This document shows, in pieces, positions 54,269 through 62,436 of a stretch of DNA of 64,000 nt. How positions within the stretch are numbered: the first letter of the stretch is position 1; each line of letters opens with the position of its first letter. The DNA is from Streptomyces sp. NP160 (GTDB lineage: Bacteria > Actinomycetota > Actinomycetes > Actinomycetales > Quadrisphaeraceae), in assembly GCF_006335115.1 (NCBI RefSeq), contig NZ_VDMJ01000010.1, forward strand, positions 1-64,000, read 5' to 3'. Under the pieces are notes generated by a model. It had not been told where the DNA came from, ran no database searches, and saw only the letters and a program-made list of their open reading frames with translations. A program made the translations under genes and the position numbers.

Positions 54269-55675
54269 TCACGCCGTCCCCGCGACCTTCCACTGCCCGT
54301 CCTCCCGGAGGAGCAGCAGCCGCGAGGTGACGGGCCCGCTCTCGGGCACGTCCACCGCCCGGTCGCCGGTGAGCACCCGGTGGGCGCTCACCTCCGTCAC
54401 CACCCGCACCCACGCCCGGTCCCCGTCGCGCGCCTCCACCGCCGCGGACAGCACCCGTGCCGTGGCGCCCTCGAGAGTGCTGCCGGCCAGGCCCGCGATC
54501 AACCGGGCGTCGGCGCGCGCGGGCTCGGAACCAGCGACGTCGACGCGGTCCAGCAGGGCCTGGTCGTGCTCGAGCACCGCCCTCCACCGCAGGTCGGCGA
54601 GGGCGTGGACGGCGTCGGCGGGGTCGGCCGAGGTCAGGCCCGGCTCCGGGCGGGGCACCGCTCCCAGCGCTGCCGCTCCCCCGGTCACCAGGGCCAGGGC
54701 GACCAGGCCGCCCGCCCAGCGCAGCGGGTGGCGGGCCAGCGCCCCCGTCAGCCGGCCGCGCAGTCCCCGGGGTGCGTCCGCTGCCGCGGTGCCGCCCGGC
54801 GCGGGAGCGGTGCGCACGGCCGTGCGCCGGATCCGCTGGGTGATGGCCGTCCCCGCCGCGCCGGACGGTGCGGCCACGGACCCGGGTGAGCCGATCGGCA
54901 CCGGACGGGCGACCTCCCAGCAGGCACGGGCGAGGTCGCCGGCACCCGCGCCTGACGGCTCTGCGACCAGCGCCGCCCGCAGCAGCTCCGCGAGCTCCCG
55001 CCGCTCCGCGTCGTCCGCGGCCTGGTCACTGGGAAGCTGACCGAGCGCCTGCAGGCCGAGGCGGGCGAGGTCGCGCACGTCGTCGCCCGGCCGGTGGGCG
55101 GGCTGCCGGGGCCGGGCATCCCCGGCGCGCCGGCGCAGCTCGCGGCGGCGCAGGCCCTCGGGAACGGCGGATCGAGCGCCGCCCCAGCCGAGCAGGAGCG
55201 GCAGGCCGGCGTGGTCGAGCAGCACGCCCTCGGCGCAGACCTCCCCGTGCACCAGACCCGCCTCGTGGAGGACGGCCAGCGCGCTGCCCACCCCCGCGAC
55301 CAGCACCGCCACCTCCCCCGGCAGCAGGTGCAGCCGCTCGGCCAGCAGGTCGGCCAAGGACCCGCCGGCCACCGGGCCGAGCACCTGCACGGCACCCTCG
55401 CGGCAGCGCACCACCCGCTGCAGCGGCAGGAGGTGGGGGTGCACCAGGCGCCGCCGCAGCGTCGCCTCGTCGAGGCTCGCCAGGGGCCCCGTGCCGCCCG
55501 CGGGACGCACCCGCTGCACCAGCACGTCCCGCCCGTCCTCGTCCAGCGCCCACCAGGCCGCGGGGCGCCCGGGCACCGGGGGTGCGAGCAGCACGCCCAC
55601 CAGCAGACCGGGGACCTGCGGTGCCGAGGGCACCGAGGACCCCGCCGGGGATCTGCGGGCGCGCGAGGTGATCAC
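54269..55675 (-). CDS. Membrane-anchored kinase-like protein lacking catalytic motifs
   Basis: 468 residues. Residues about 20-240 follow a Ser/Thr kinase fold pattern (LASLDEATLRRRLVHPHLLPLQRV, LADLLAERLHLLPGEVAVLVAGVGSALAVLHEAGLVHGEV). Each catalytic motif is changed: the VAIK Lys position reads VLVQ, the HRD motif reads HGE and DFG reads GWG. A membrane helix follows (about 325-345) and an outside domain of about 120 residues with a DUF-like fold (DAVHALADLRWRAVLEHDQALLDRVD). Probably a pseudokinase that binds partners. It ends 18 bp from the TIGR01777 gene and is divergent from the FAD oxidoreductase gene. Confidence 0.75.
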   Translation of the reverse strand: MITSRARRSPAGSSVPSAPQVPGLLVGVLLAPPVPGRPAAWWALDEDGRDVLVQRVRPAGGTGPLASLDEATLRRRLVHPHLLPLQRVVRCREGAVQVLGPVAGGSLADLLAERLHLLPGEVAVLVAGVGSALAVLHEAGLVHGEVCAEGVLLDHAGLPLLLGWGGARSAVPEGLRRRELRRRAGDARPRQPAHRPGDDVRDLARLGLQALGQLPSDQAADDAERRELAELLRAALVAEPSGAGAGDLARACWEVARPVPIGSPGSVAAPSGAAGTAITQRIRRTAVRTAPAPGGTAAADAPRGLRGRLTGALARHPLRWAGGLVALALVTGGAAALGAVPRPEPGLTSADPADAVHALADLRWRAVLEHDQALLDRVDVAGSEPARADARLIAGLAGSTLEGATARVLSAAVEARDGDRAWVRVVTEVSAHRVLTGDRAVDVPESGPVTSRLLLLREDGQWKVAGTA

Positions 55676-55744
55676 CGGCCCACCCTGCCCGCCGCACGCC
55701 ACCTCCCGCTGGCGCCGACGGCGAGCCTGTGGACAACTGGGGCC

Positions 55745-57028
55745 GTGGATCACGAGCGGGACGTGGTGGTGGTCGGTGCGGGCCTGGCGGGTCTCGCGTG
55801 CGCGCTGCGGGTGGCCGGCACCGGTGCCGACGTGCTCGTGCTGGAGGCCGGTGACGGCCCCGGAGGCCGGGTGCGCACCGACGACGCCGGCGGGTTCCGC
55901 GTGGACCGCGGCTTCCAGCTGGTCAACCCCGCCTACCCGGCGCTGCGCCGCGTGCTCGGCGAGGACGGGATGGCGGACCTGGCCCTGCAGCCCTTCGGCG
56001 CGGGCGCCGCGGTGGCCATCGGGGGGCGCCGCCACGTGCTCGCCGACCCGCGGCGACTCCCGACGGCGGCGCTGTCGTCCGTGCTGGCCCCGCTCGGCTC
56101 TCCGGTCGAGAAGGCCGCCTTCGTCGCCTGGGCGCTGGGCGCCGCGACCGCCGACCCGCGCGCGGTCAGGGACGGCGCCGACGAGCCGCTGGCCAGCGCG
56201 CTCGACAGGGCGGGGGTGCGCGGGAGGCTGAGGACGGGTGTGGTGGACCCCTTCCTGGCCGGGGTGCTGGGCGACGACGAGGGGCGCACGTCGGCGTCCT
56301 TCGCGCGCCTCGTGGTCCGCTCGTTCGTGCTGGGCACGCCGGGCGTGCCCCCGGACGGCGTGCAGCGCCTCCCGGGCCTGATGGCCCGGCGCCTGGCCGC
56401 CCTGCCGGGCACCGAGCTGCGTCCGCGCACCTCCGTGCGCGCGGTGCGCCGGAGCGCCGGTGGGGTGCGCCTGCGGACGGACGACGGCGAGGTGGCCGCC
56501 CGCGCCGTCGTCGTCGCCACCGACGCCTGGACGGCGGCCCGGCTGCTGCCCGGGCTCGACGTGCCCGCTCCCCGCGGCCTCACCACGTTCTGGCACGAGG
56601 CGCCCGAGCAGCCCGCGGCCCGGTCGCGGGCCCGGCTCCTGCACCTCGACGGCGACCGGCGCGGGCCGGTGGTGAACAGCGCCGTGATGACGGCGGTGGC
56701 GCCCGGGTACGCACCGACCGGCCGCCACCTCGTGGCGAGCACCGTGCTGGGCGCGGACGAGGTGGCCGAGCCCGTGGTGCTGCGCCAGCTCGAGCACGTG
56801 TGGGGGCAGGGCACCGCCGACTGGGAGCTCGTCACCACCAGCTCGGTGCCCCACGCGCTGCCGGCGCTGCTGCCGCCCCTGCGCGCCCGGCAGGACCCGG
56901 ACCTCGGCGACGGCGTCTACGTGGCCGGCGACCACCGCGACACCGCCAGCCAGCAGGGCGCGCTGACCTCCGGACGGCGGGCTGCCGGCGCCGTGCTCAG
57001 CGCGCTGGGCCTGCGTCCGGCAGCGTGA
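55745..57028 (+). CDS. FAD-dependent oxidoreductase (phytoene desaturase/amine oxidase-like)
   Basis: 427 residues. N-terminal dinucleotide-binding motif VVVVGAGLAGLACALRVAGTGADVLVLEAGDGPGGRVRT and C-terminal FAD motif DGVYVAGDHRDTASQQGALTSGRRAA, the carotenoid-desaturase/amine-oxidase architecture. Substrate unknown; no carotenoid genes are near. Its end overlaps the convergent Gfo/Idh gene by 32 bp. A GTG start was chosen at the conserved nucleotide fold. Confidence 0.83.
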   Translation: MDHERDVVVVGAGLAGLACALRVAGTGADVLVLEAGDGPGGRVRTDDAGGFRVDRGFQLVNPAYPALRRVLGEDGMADLALQPFGAGAAVAIGGRRHVLADPRRLPTAALSSVLAPLGSPVEKAAFVAWALGAATADPRAVRDGADEPLASALDRAGVRGRLRTGVVDPFLAGVLGDDEGRTSASFARLVVRSFVLGTPGVPPDGVQRLPGLMARRLAALPGTELRPRTSVRAVRRSAGGVRLRTDDGEVAARAVVVATDAWTAARLLPGLDVPAPRGLTTFWHEAPEQPAARSRARLLHLDGDRRGPVVNSAVMTAVAPGYAPTGRHLVASTVLGADEVAEPVVLRQLEHVWGQGTADWELVTTSSVPHALPALLPPLRARQDPDLGDGVYVAGDHRDTASQQGALTSGRRAAGAVLSALGLRPAA

Positions 57029-58034
57029 CCACGCGCAGCTCGGCGGCGCTGGCGCGGGCGGCGTCGAGCACCCGGGCCACGTGCAGCGACTCCCGCGGAG
57101 GCACGGGCACCGCCGCGGGGTCGCCCTCGGCGACGGCCCGGGCCACGGCGCGGTAGAAGTCGGCGGGCTCGCCCGGCGCGGTCGGCACCGGCCGGCGCTC
57201 GGCGCCCGCCACCACCCAGCCCGTGCAGCGCGGCGCGTCGGTGAAGCCGGTGAACGCCGCCGGCTCGCCCTCGAAGTCGGTGACCACGTACGCGCCCGCC
57301 GTGCCGAGCAGGCGGGTGCGCGGCCCCGGCGCCCCGACCAGCGAGCCCACCGCCAGGTGCGAGCGCACCCCGCCGGCGTGGGTGAGCGCGAGCACGGCGT
57401 CGTCCTCGGACGGCGTCGTGCGCGCGGTGAGCTCGGCGTAGACGGCGCTGACGGGGCCGAAGAGGTCGACCGCGGCGTCGACCACGTGGCTGCCGAGGTC
57501 GAGCAGCAGCCCACCGCCCTCGGACGCGGGCGCGTTCTCCCGCCAGCGCTGCTTGGGCACGGGGCGCCACCGCTCCCAGCGGCGCTCGAAGCGGAACGGC
57601 CGTCCCACCTCGCCGCGCTCGAGCAGCCGCCGCAGCGTGCGGTGCTCGTCGGAGTGGCGCCGGTTCTGGAAGGTGGTCAGCACCGTCCCGGCGGCCTCGG
57701 CGGCCTCCACCACCCGCTGCGCCTGTGCGGCGTCCACCGCGAGGGGCTTGTCGACGACGACGGCGAGGCCCGCGGCCACGCACGCCAGCGCCTGCTCCGC
57801 GTGGACGCCCGACGGGGAGGCGAGGACGACCACGTCCACGCCGGCGCCGGGCGCCGCCTCGAGCAGGGCGTCGAGGTCGGGCACCACGCGCGCCCCCGGG
57901 AGGTCCGAGCGGACCGCCGCGCTGCGCACCGCGTCGCGGGTGGCCACGACCGCCACCTCCGCGCCGGCGGCCCGCAGCAGCGGGACGTGGAAGGAGCGAC
58001 CTGAGTCGCCGTACCCGACGAGGCCCACACGCAC
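56997..58034 (-). CDS. Gfo/Idh/MocA family oxidoreductase
   Basis: 345 residues. NAD(P)-binding start [28 protein letters not shown]-like motif [19 protein letters not shown] and the C-terminal substrate domain with [21 protein letters not shown] (catalytic His). Acts on a sugar or inositol-type substrate. GTG start is 6 nt after TAGGGT, within a promoter region shared with lipB. Confidence 0.9.
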   Translation of the reverse strand: MRVGLVGYGDSGRSFHVPLLRAAGAEVAVVATRDAVRSAAVRSDLPGARVVPDLDALLEAAPGAGVDVVVLASPSGVHAEQALACVAAGLAVVVDKPLAVDAAQAQRVVEAAEAAGTVLTTFQNRRHSDEHRTLRRLLERGEVGRPFRFERRWERWRPVPKQRWRENAPASEGGGLLLDLGSHVVDAAVDLFGPVSAVYAELTARTTPSEDDAVLALTHAGGVRSHLAVGSLVGAPGPRTRLLGTAGAYVVTDFEGEPAAFTGFTDAPRCTGWVVAGAERRPVPTAPGEPADFYRAVARAVAEGDPAAVPVPPRESLHVARVLDAARASAAELRVVTLPDAGPAR

Positions 58035-58054
58035 CGGCCTACCCTAGGTCGGTG
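58032..58054. promoter_or_regulatory. Bidirectional leaderless promoter between Gfo/Idh gene and lipB
   Basis: The two GTG starts (58034 minus, 58052 plus) are 17 bp apart. Plus TACCCT (58040-58045) and minus TAGGGT (58046-58041) overlap, and each is exactly 6 nt from its GTG. The whole 23 bp is near-palindromic: 10-bp arms match at 9 positions around CCC. Confidence 0.6.
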
Positions 58055-58753
58055 CACCAGGGCCCTTCCGCAGAGCGCGTGGGTGGCGTCGGCGACGGCG
58101 GCCTCGTGGAGTACCTCGAGGCCTGGGACCTGCAGCGAGCCGTCCACGCCGACGTGGTGGCCGGACGGCGCGGCGACACCCTGCTGCTGCTGGAGCACCC
58201 GCCCGTGTTCACCGCGGGCAAGCTGACCGAGCCCGCCGACAGGCCGCTGGACGACGGCACCGGCAGCGGCGTGCCCGTCGTCGACGTCGACAGGGGCGGC
58301 CGCATCACCTGGCACGGGCCGGGGCAGCTGGTCGGGTACCCGGTGCTCTCGCTGGCGGGACGCATCGACGTGGTCAAGCACGTGCGCCGCGTGGAGGAGC
58401 TGCTCATCGCCGTCTGCGCCGACCTCGGGGTGGTGGCGGAGCGGGTGCGGGGCCGCAGCGGCGTGTGGGTGGAGGGGCGCAAGGTGGCCGCCATCGGCAT
58501 CCGCGTGGCGCAGTCGGTGACCATGCACGGCTTCGCGCTGAACTGCGACAACGACCTGGGCGCCTACGAGGCGATCGTCCCGTGCGGGATCGCCGACGCC
58601 AGCGTGACCACGCTGTCCGCGGAGCTGGGCCGGCAGGTCACGGTGGCCGAGGTGCTGCCGCTCGTGGAGGCCCGTGCCTCGCTGCTGGACCCGACCCGCG
58701 AGCCCGACGAGGCGACGACGACGGCCGTGGCACCGAGCGCCTCCCGCACCTGA
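58052..58753 (+). CDS. lipB: Octanoyltransferase LipB
   Basis: 233 residues. Transfers octanoyl from acyl carrier protein to lipoyl domains. Motifs [19 protein letters not shown], the catalytic Lys in [12 protein letters not shown] and Cys in [15 protein letters not shown] are present. Its targets include the SucB encoded 5 kb upstream. lipA, usually next, is absent here. Start GTG is leaderless, and its stop codon lies in a short palindrome TGACCGA-GG-TCGGTCA shared with the convergent gene. Confidence 0.95.
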   Translation: MHQGPSAERVGGVGDGGLVEYLEAWDLQRAVHADVVAGRRGDTLLLLEHPPVFTAGKLTEPADRPLDDGTGSGVPVVDVDRGGRITWHGPGQLVGYPVLSLAGRIDVVKHVRRVEELLIAVCADLGVVAERVRGRSGVWVEGRKVAAIGIRVAQSVTMHGFALNCDNDLGAYEAIVPCGIADASVTTLSAELGRQVTVAEVLPLVEARASLLDPTREPDEATTTAVAPSASRT

Positions 58754-58763
58754 CCGAGGTCGG

Positions 58764-59522
58764 TCACAGCTGGCCGAGCAGCGCCCCGACCAGCGGCCCG
58801 AGCAGGAGCGACAGCAGCAGCGCGCGCCAGGGGCCCAGCCGGGCGCGGGGCCGGCGCGGCGCCGGCAGCCACCGGGTCGGGCCGGCCAGCAGCAGGTGCG
58901 CGAGCAGACCGCCCGGGACCCAGCTCAGCCAGAACCACGCCCAGCGGGTCGCCCGCCACGGCGCGGGCCCGTGCAGGAGCAGCCCCAGCCAGCACGCCCA
59001 GCCGAGCAGCAGCGCCACGGCGACCACCGCGGGGAAGGGCATGAGCCGGCCCCAGAAGGACGCCGAACCGTCGAAGGAGTCCTGGACGCGCTCCACGCGC
59101 AGACCGGGGGCGATCGCCTGGAGCTCCTCGCCGGCGTCGCGCTCCACCGTCGCCGGCGGGGTCGACGACCAGAGGACGTTCGCGGTGGGCGGCACCACGT
59201 AGAGGTCCACGCGCCGCTGGAGCAGCCCGTCCCGCCAGGTCACCCGCTGCTGCTGGACCAGGGAGCCGTCGTCCGCAGCCGTGGCCACGCGCACGCTCGT
59301 CACCGCACCGGAGGAGACGGCGTCCTCGACCTCGCTCCAGTGGGCCGGCCGGGCCCCGAAGACCACCGCGACCACGAGCAGCACCGCGCAGCCCGCGGCG
59401 AGGACCCAGCGCACGACGTCGTACCCGGTCCTGCGCCGAGGCGCGAGGGGCGTGCGACGCAGCTCCGCGTCCGAGGCCGTCAGGCCGTCGACCGGCTGCA
59501 CGTCCGCGCCGGTGATCGCCAT
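58764..59522 (-). CDS. Membrane protein of unknown function
   Basis: 252 residues. One helix near residue 40 (WVLAAGCAVLLVVAVVFGA), an outer segment of about 120 residues, then three or four helices (FPAVVAVALLLGWACWLGLLL, WAWFWLSWVPGGLLAHLLL, WRALLLSLLLGPLVGALL). No domain recognised. ATG 6 nt after TAGCGT. Confidence 0.75.
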   Translation of the reverse strand: MAITGADVQPVDGLTASDAELRRTPLAPRRRTGYDVVRWVLAAGCAVLLVVAVVFGARPAHWSEVEDAVSSGAVTSVRVATAADDGSLVQQQRVTWRDGLLQRRVDLYVVPPTANVLWSSTPPATVERDAGEELQAIAPGLRVERVQDSFDGSASFWGRLMPFPAVVAVALLLGWACWLGLLLHGPAPWRATRWAWFWLSWVPGGLLAHLLLAGPTRWLPAPRRPRARLGPWRALLLSLLLGPLVGALLGQL

Positions 59523-59528
59523 GCTCGG

Positions 59529-59534
59529 ACGCTA
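59529..59534 (-). promoter_or_regulatory. -10 element of the 252-residue membrane protein gene
   Basis: TAGCGT on the minus strand with a 6-nt spacer to the ATG at 59522. Confidence 0.45.
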
Positions 59535-59616
59535 GCCCCGCGGTCTCCGCCGCGGTAGACCGCCGCGCGGGGGTGGCGCTGGAGCCCCGGAGCCTGCGCC
59601 GGGGCTGACGGCCGCC

Positions 59617-59631
59617 GTATCAGGTTGAGAC
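59617..59631. promoter_or_regulatory. Candidate Fis-family regulator site upstream of the alcohol dehydrogenase
   Basis: GTATCA-GGT-TGAGAC is an imperfect inverted repeat whose right arm equals that of the site at 62342. It lies about 90 bp before the adh GTG in the 200-bp divergent gap. That gap also holds an 8-bp hairpin at 59583-59606. Confidence 0.4.
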
Positions 59632-59722
59632 GCGCGCTGGCGCTGCCCGCCGCGGCTGGGTTGGCTGGTGCCCGACCCCCTCCGGCGACCGGGCCGGCGG
59701 GGCCTCGACGAGGAGGAGCGCC

Positions 59723-60751
59723 GTGAAGGCCCTGCGCGTGCACGAGTACAACCAGCCGCCGTCGCTGGACGAGGTGCCCGAGCCCGAGGTCAAGGGCCCG
59801 TGGGACGTCGTCGTCGACGTCGGCGCCGCCGGCCTGTGCCGCACGGACCTGCACATCCTGGAGGGGCAGTGGGAGGCCATCCAGCACCCGCCGCTACCCT
59901 ACGTGCTCGGCCACGAGAACGCCGGCACGGTGCGGGCGGTCGGGTCGGCGGTGAGCAACGTCGCCCCCGGCGACCTGGTGATCATGCACCCGCTCGTGAC
60001 GTGCGGGCTGTGCCTGGCGTGCCGCAACGGCCAGGACGCCCACTGCGAGAACGCGACCTTCCCCGGGCTGGACGTCGACGGGGGCATGGCCGAGCAGATG
60101 CTCACCGGCGCCCGCTCGGTGGTGAAGCTCGACTCCGGGCTGCAGCCCGCGGCCGTGGCGGCGCTGGCCGACGCCGGCGTCACCGCCTACCACGCGGTGC
60201 GCAAGGCCGCGGGCGTGCTCTTCCCGGGCACCCACGCCGTCGTCGTCGGCGCCGGCGGGCTGGGGCACATCGGCATCCAGACCCTCGCGGCCATCACGAG
60301 CGCCCAGATCACCGTGGTGGACCGCAACGAGGCCGCCCTGGAGCTGGCGAGGAGCATCGGCGCCCACCACACCGTGCTCGCCACCAGCGACGCCGAGGTC
60401 GAGAAGGCCGTGCTCGACGCCACCGACGGCGGCGCGCACGTGCTGTTCGACTTCGTCGGCGAGCACGGCGCCGAGCTGCTGGCGCCGAAGCTGCTGCGCA
60501 ACCGCGGCCAGCACTACGTCATCGGCTACGGAGGCGAGGTCCGCGTCCCCACCATCGAGGCCGTCATCCGCGAGATCAGCGTGGTGGGCAACCTCGTCGG
60601 CACCTACCAGGACCTCGTGGAGCTCATGGCGCTCACCGCGCAGGGCCGCGTGACCCTGCACACCAGGCAGTACCCGCTCGAGGCGGCGCTCGACGCCATC
60701 CACGACCTCGAGGCGGGGAGCATCCGCGGTCGCGGGATCCTCGTCCCCTGA
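59723..60751 (+). CDS. adh: Zinc-dependent NAD(P) alcohol dehydrogenase
   Basis: 342 residues. Catalytic zinc ligands in AAGLCRTDLHILEG (Cys) and LGHENAGTVRAVG (His-Glu); four structural-zinc cysteines in TCGLCLACRNGQDAHCEN; nucleotide motif VVVGAGGLGHIGIQ. Close to alcohol dehydrogenases of propane-type monooxygenase clusters, which oxidise propan-2-ol or propan-1-ol; substrate is inferred from the neighbours. GTG start behind GAGGAGG. Convergent with the regulator gene. Confidence 0.88.
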   Translation: MKALRVHEYNQPPSLDEVPEPEVKGPWDVVVDVGAAGLCRTDLHILEGQWEAIQHPPLPYVLGHENAGTVRAVGSAVSNVAPGDLVIMHPLVTCGLCLACRNGQDAHCENATFPGLDVDGGMAEQMLTGARSVVKLDSGLQPAAVAALADAGVTAYHAVRKAAGVLFPGTHAVVVGAGGLGHIGIQTLAAITSAQITVVDRNEAALELARSIGAHHTVLATSDAEVEKAVLDATDGGAHVLFDFVGEHGAELLAPKLLRNRGQHYVIGYGGEVRVPTIEAVIREISVVGNLVGTYQDLVELMALTAQGRVTLHTRQYPLEAALDAIHDLEAGSIRGRGILVP

Positions 60752-60765
60752 CCGCTCGCCGACCG

Positions 60766-60802
60766 CCGCGGCCCTGGTGGTCCCCTGTCGTCAGGGCCGC
60801 GG
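60766..60802. terminator. Hairpin between adh and the convergent regulator gene
   Basis: Perfect 11-bp arms at 60766-60776 and 60792-60802 with a 15-nt loop; the right arm overlaps the regulator stop codon. It may serve both directions. Confidence 0.5.
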
Positions 60803-62269
60803 CACCTCGATGCCGTAGGCGCTGATGCGGCGGTAGACGGTGGCGCGGGAGATCCCGAGGCGCGACGCGGCCTGCGCCACCGTCGTCCCCGGCACCGCGA
60901 GCGCCTTGACGATCTCGTCGCGCTCGAGCGCCTCGAGCCGGGTGAGGTTGCGCCGGCTGTGGGAGGCGAGGTCCGCCGGGAGGTGGCGGACCTCGACGAC
61001 GTCGGTGCGGGCGCACGCCGCCTGCACCACCTGCCGCAGCTGCGTCGCGCCCCCCGGCCACGGAGCGGTGCGCAGCACCTGGGCGGCGGCGGGCGTGATG
61101 GCCACGTCGCGGTGGCGGTGGGCCCGGGCGAAGTGCTCGGCCAGCGGGACCACGTCCTCGGGCCGGTCGCGCAGCGGCGGCACCTCGACGACGACGTCGA
61201 CCAGCGCGGCCAGCGCCTCGGGCAGGGCCGACGCCTCGTGCTCGGTGAGCACGAACGGCTGCGGCGAGCCGTCGCTGCGCCGCGCGGCGGCGAGCAGGCC
61301 GGCCAGCTGGTCAGCGGCCCACGCGGGCAGCGCGGAGGTCCCGGAGACGACGATGCAGGCGCCCTCCTCGCGCAGCACGGGCGTCCACGCGGACAGCCAG
61401 GCGCTGACCTCGTCGGGTCCGGGGGTGCGCGCCGCCAGCAGGGTGCCGCGCAGCTCGGCGCGGCGCCGGGCGGAGGCCACCAGGGCGGTCTTGCCCGCTC
61501 CGGCCTCCCCCGCGAGCGCCGCGGTGCGCCCGGCGAGCAGGGCCCGCTCGACCTGCTCGACGGCGGAGCGCCAGGCCGGGGACGCGCACGGGTCGGCCGG
61601 GCCGGCGGCGCGCGCGGGGACCACCCGGTAGACCTGCCCGCGGGGTGCCGCCGGGGGCTCCGTCGTCGTCCTGCTCGGTCCCAGGGCCGCGGGCCCCCCG
61701 GTGCGGGCGAGCATCAGCGCGGTGGTGCTGCGGGCCGCGGTGGTGGCCAGCGCGAGCAGCAGCCCGGAGGACGAGCGGGACCAGGTGGTGAGGTTGACGG
61801 TGCCGGCGACGTCGCCGGTGCGAGGGTCGAGGACGGGCGCGGCGGCGCACGTGTACTCGCGCAGGCTCTCCACGTAGTGCTCGGCGCCTCGGACCAGGCT
61901 GGGGGCGCGGTCGGCGAGGGCCAGGCCGAGCCCGTTGGTGCCGGCGTGGGCCTCGGCGTAGGAGAACCCCGGCGCCAGGTGGACCCGGTCCAGGGAGCGG
62001 TGCATGGCGGCGTCGTCGAGGAAGCGCTGCAGCACCAGGCCGGTCGCGTCGGTGAGCATCACGCCCACGGCCTCGCCCGCCAGGGTGGAGCGCAGGTCGG
62101 TGAGCACGGTGCGGCCGGACTCGACGAAGAGCGGGTCCACGTCCACGGCGCCGGAGTAGACCGGTGGCACCTCGTCGGGAGGGACCTCCAGGTGCCGGCT
62201 GCGCTCCCAGGAGGCCCTCAGCCGCAGCGAGGACTCCACCGACGTGCCGCGCACCGGGTCCGGTGCCAT
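60791..62269 (-). CDS. MimR/AcoR-like Fis-family transcriptional activator
   Basis: 492 residues. N-terminal GAF-like sensor (about 25-190, with LAPGFSYAEAHAGTNGLGLAL and GTVNLTTWS), a reduced AAA+ domain from about 235 with a Walker-type AGEAGAGKTAL, and a C-terminal Fis helix-turn-helix (VAQAASRLGISRATVYRRISAYG). The sigma-54-contacting GAFTGA loop is absent, in keeping with actinobacteria lacking sigma-54. The MimR regulators of mycobacterial propane/acetone monooxygenase clusters have this architecture. ATG start with a GGAGG site. Divergent from the amidohydrolase. Confidence 0.88.
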   Translation of the reverse strand: MAPDPVRGTSVESSLRLRASWERSRHLEVPPDEVPPVYSGAVDVDPLFVESGRTVLTDLRSTLAGEAVGVMLTDATGLVLQRFLDDAAMHRSLDRVHLAPGFSYAEAHAGTNGLGLALADRAPSLVRGAEHYVESLREYTCAAAPVLDPRTGDVAGTVNLTTWSRSSSGLLLALATTAARSTTALMLARTGGPAALGPSRTTTEPPAAPRGQVYRVVPARAAGPADPCASPAWRSAVEQVERALLAGRTAALAGEAGAGKTALVASARRRAELRGTLLAARTPGPDEVSAWLSAWTPVLREEGACIVVSGTSALPAWAADQLAGLLAAARRSDGSPQPFVLTEHEASALPEALAALVDVVVEVPPLRDRPEDVVPLAEHFARAHRHRDVAITPAAAQVLRTAPWPGGATQLRQVVQAACARTDVVEVRHLPADLASHSRRNLTRLEALERDEIVKALAVPGTTVAQAASRLGISRATVYRRISAYGIEVPRP

Positions 62270-62341
62270 CCCCCACCTCCGCGGTGCAGGGGCTGCGCTG
62301 CCCCCGGGTGCAGATGAGGGTAAGCGCCGCGGGCGGGCCGT

Positions 62342-62374
62342 GTCTCACAGTGAGACGTCCGTCCCCTGTGAGAC
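62342..62374. promoter_or_regulatory. Inverted-repeat operators in the regulator-amidohydrolase gap
   Basis: GTCTCA-CAG-TGAGAC (62342-62356) is a perfect 6-bp inverted repeat with a 3-nt centre. A second TGAGAC half-site lies at 62369-62374, 18 nt further. The 167-bp gap separates the Fis-family regulator from the amidohydrolase, so these are its probable binding sites. Confidence 0.6.
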
Positions 62375-62436
62375 GGGCTGCGGGAGTGCGACCTTCGTGG
62401 AGGAGCGACGAAGCACCACCTCGACGAGGAGGCACC

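Noticed and set aside
55728-55736. TGTGGACAA, the complement of the high-GC DnaA box TTGTCCACA, upstream of the FAD oxidoreductase gene.
   Set aside because: Only one box was seen, with no AT-rich stretch and no dnaA/dnaN/parA genes nearby, so it is not an origin.
58751-58766. TGACCGA-GG-TCGGTCA palindrome joining the stop codons of lipB and the convergent gene, considered as a terminator.
   Set aside because: The arms are short and the 2-nt centre is too tight for a stable hairpin; it is probably the by-product of two facing stop codons.
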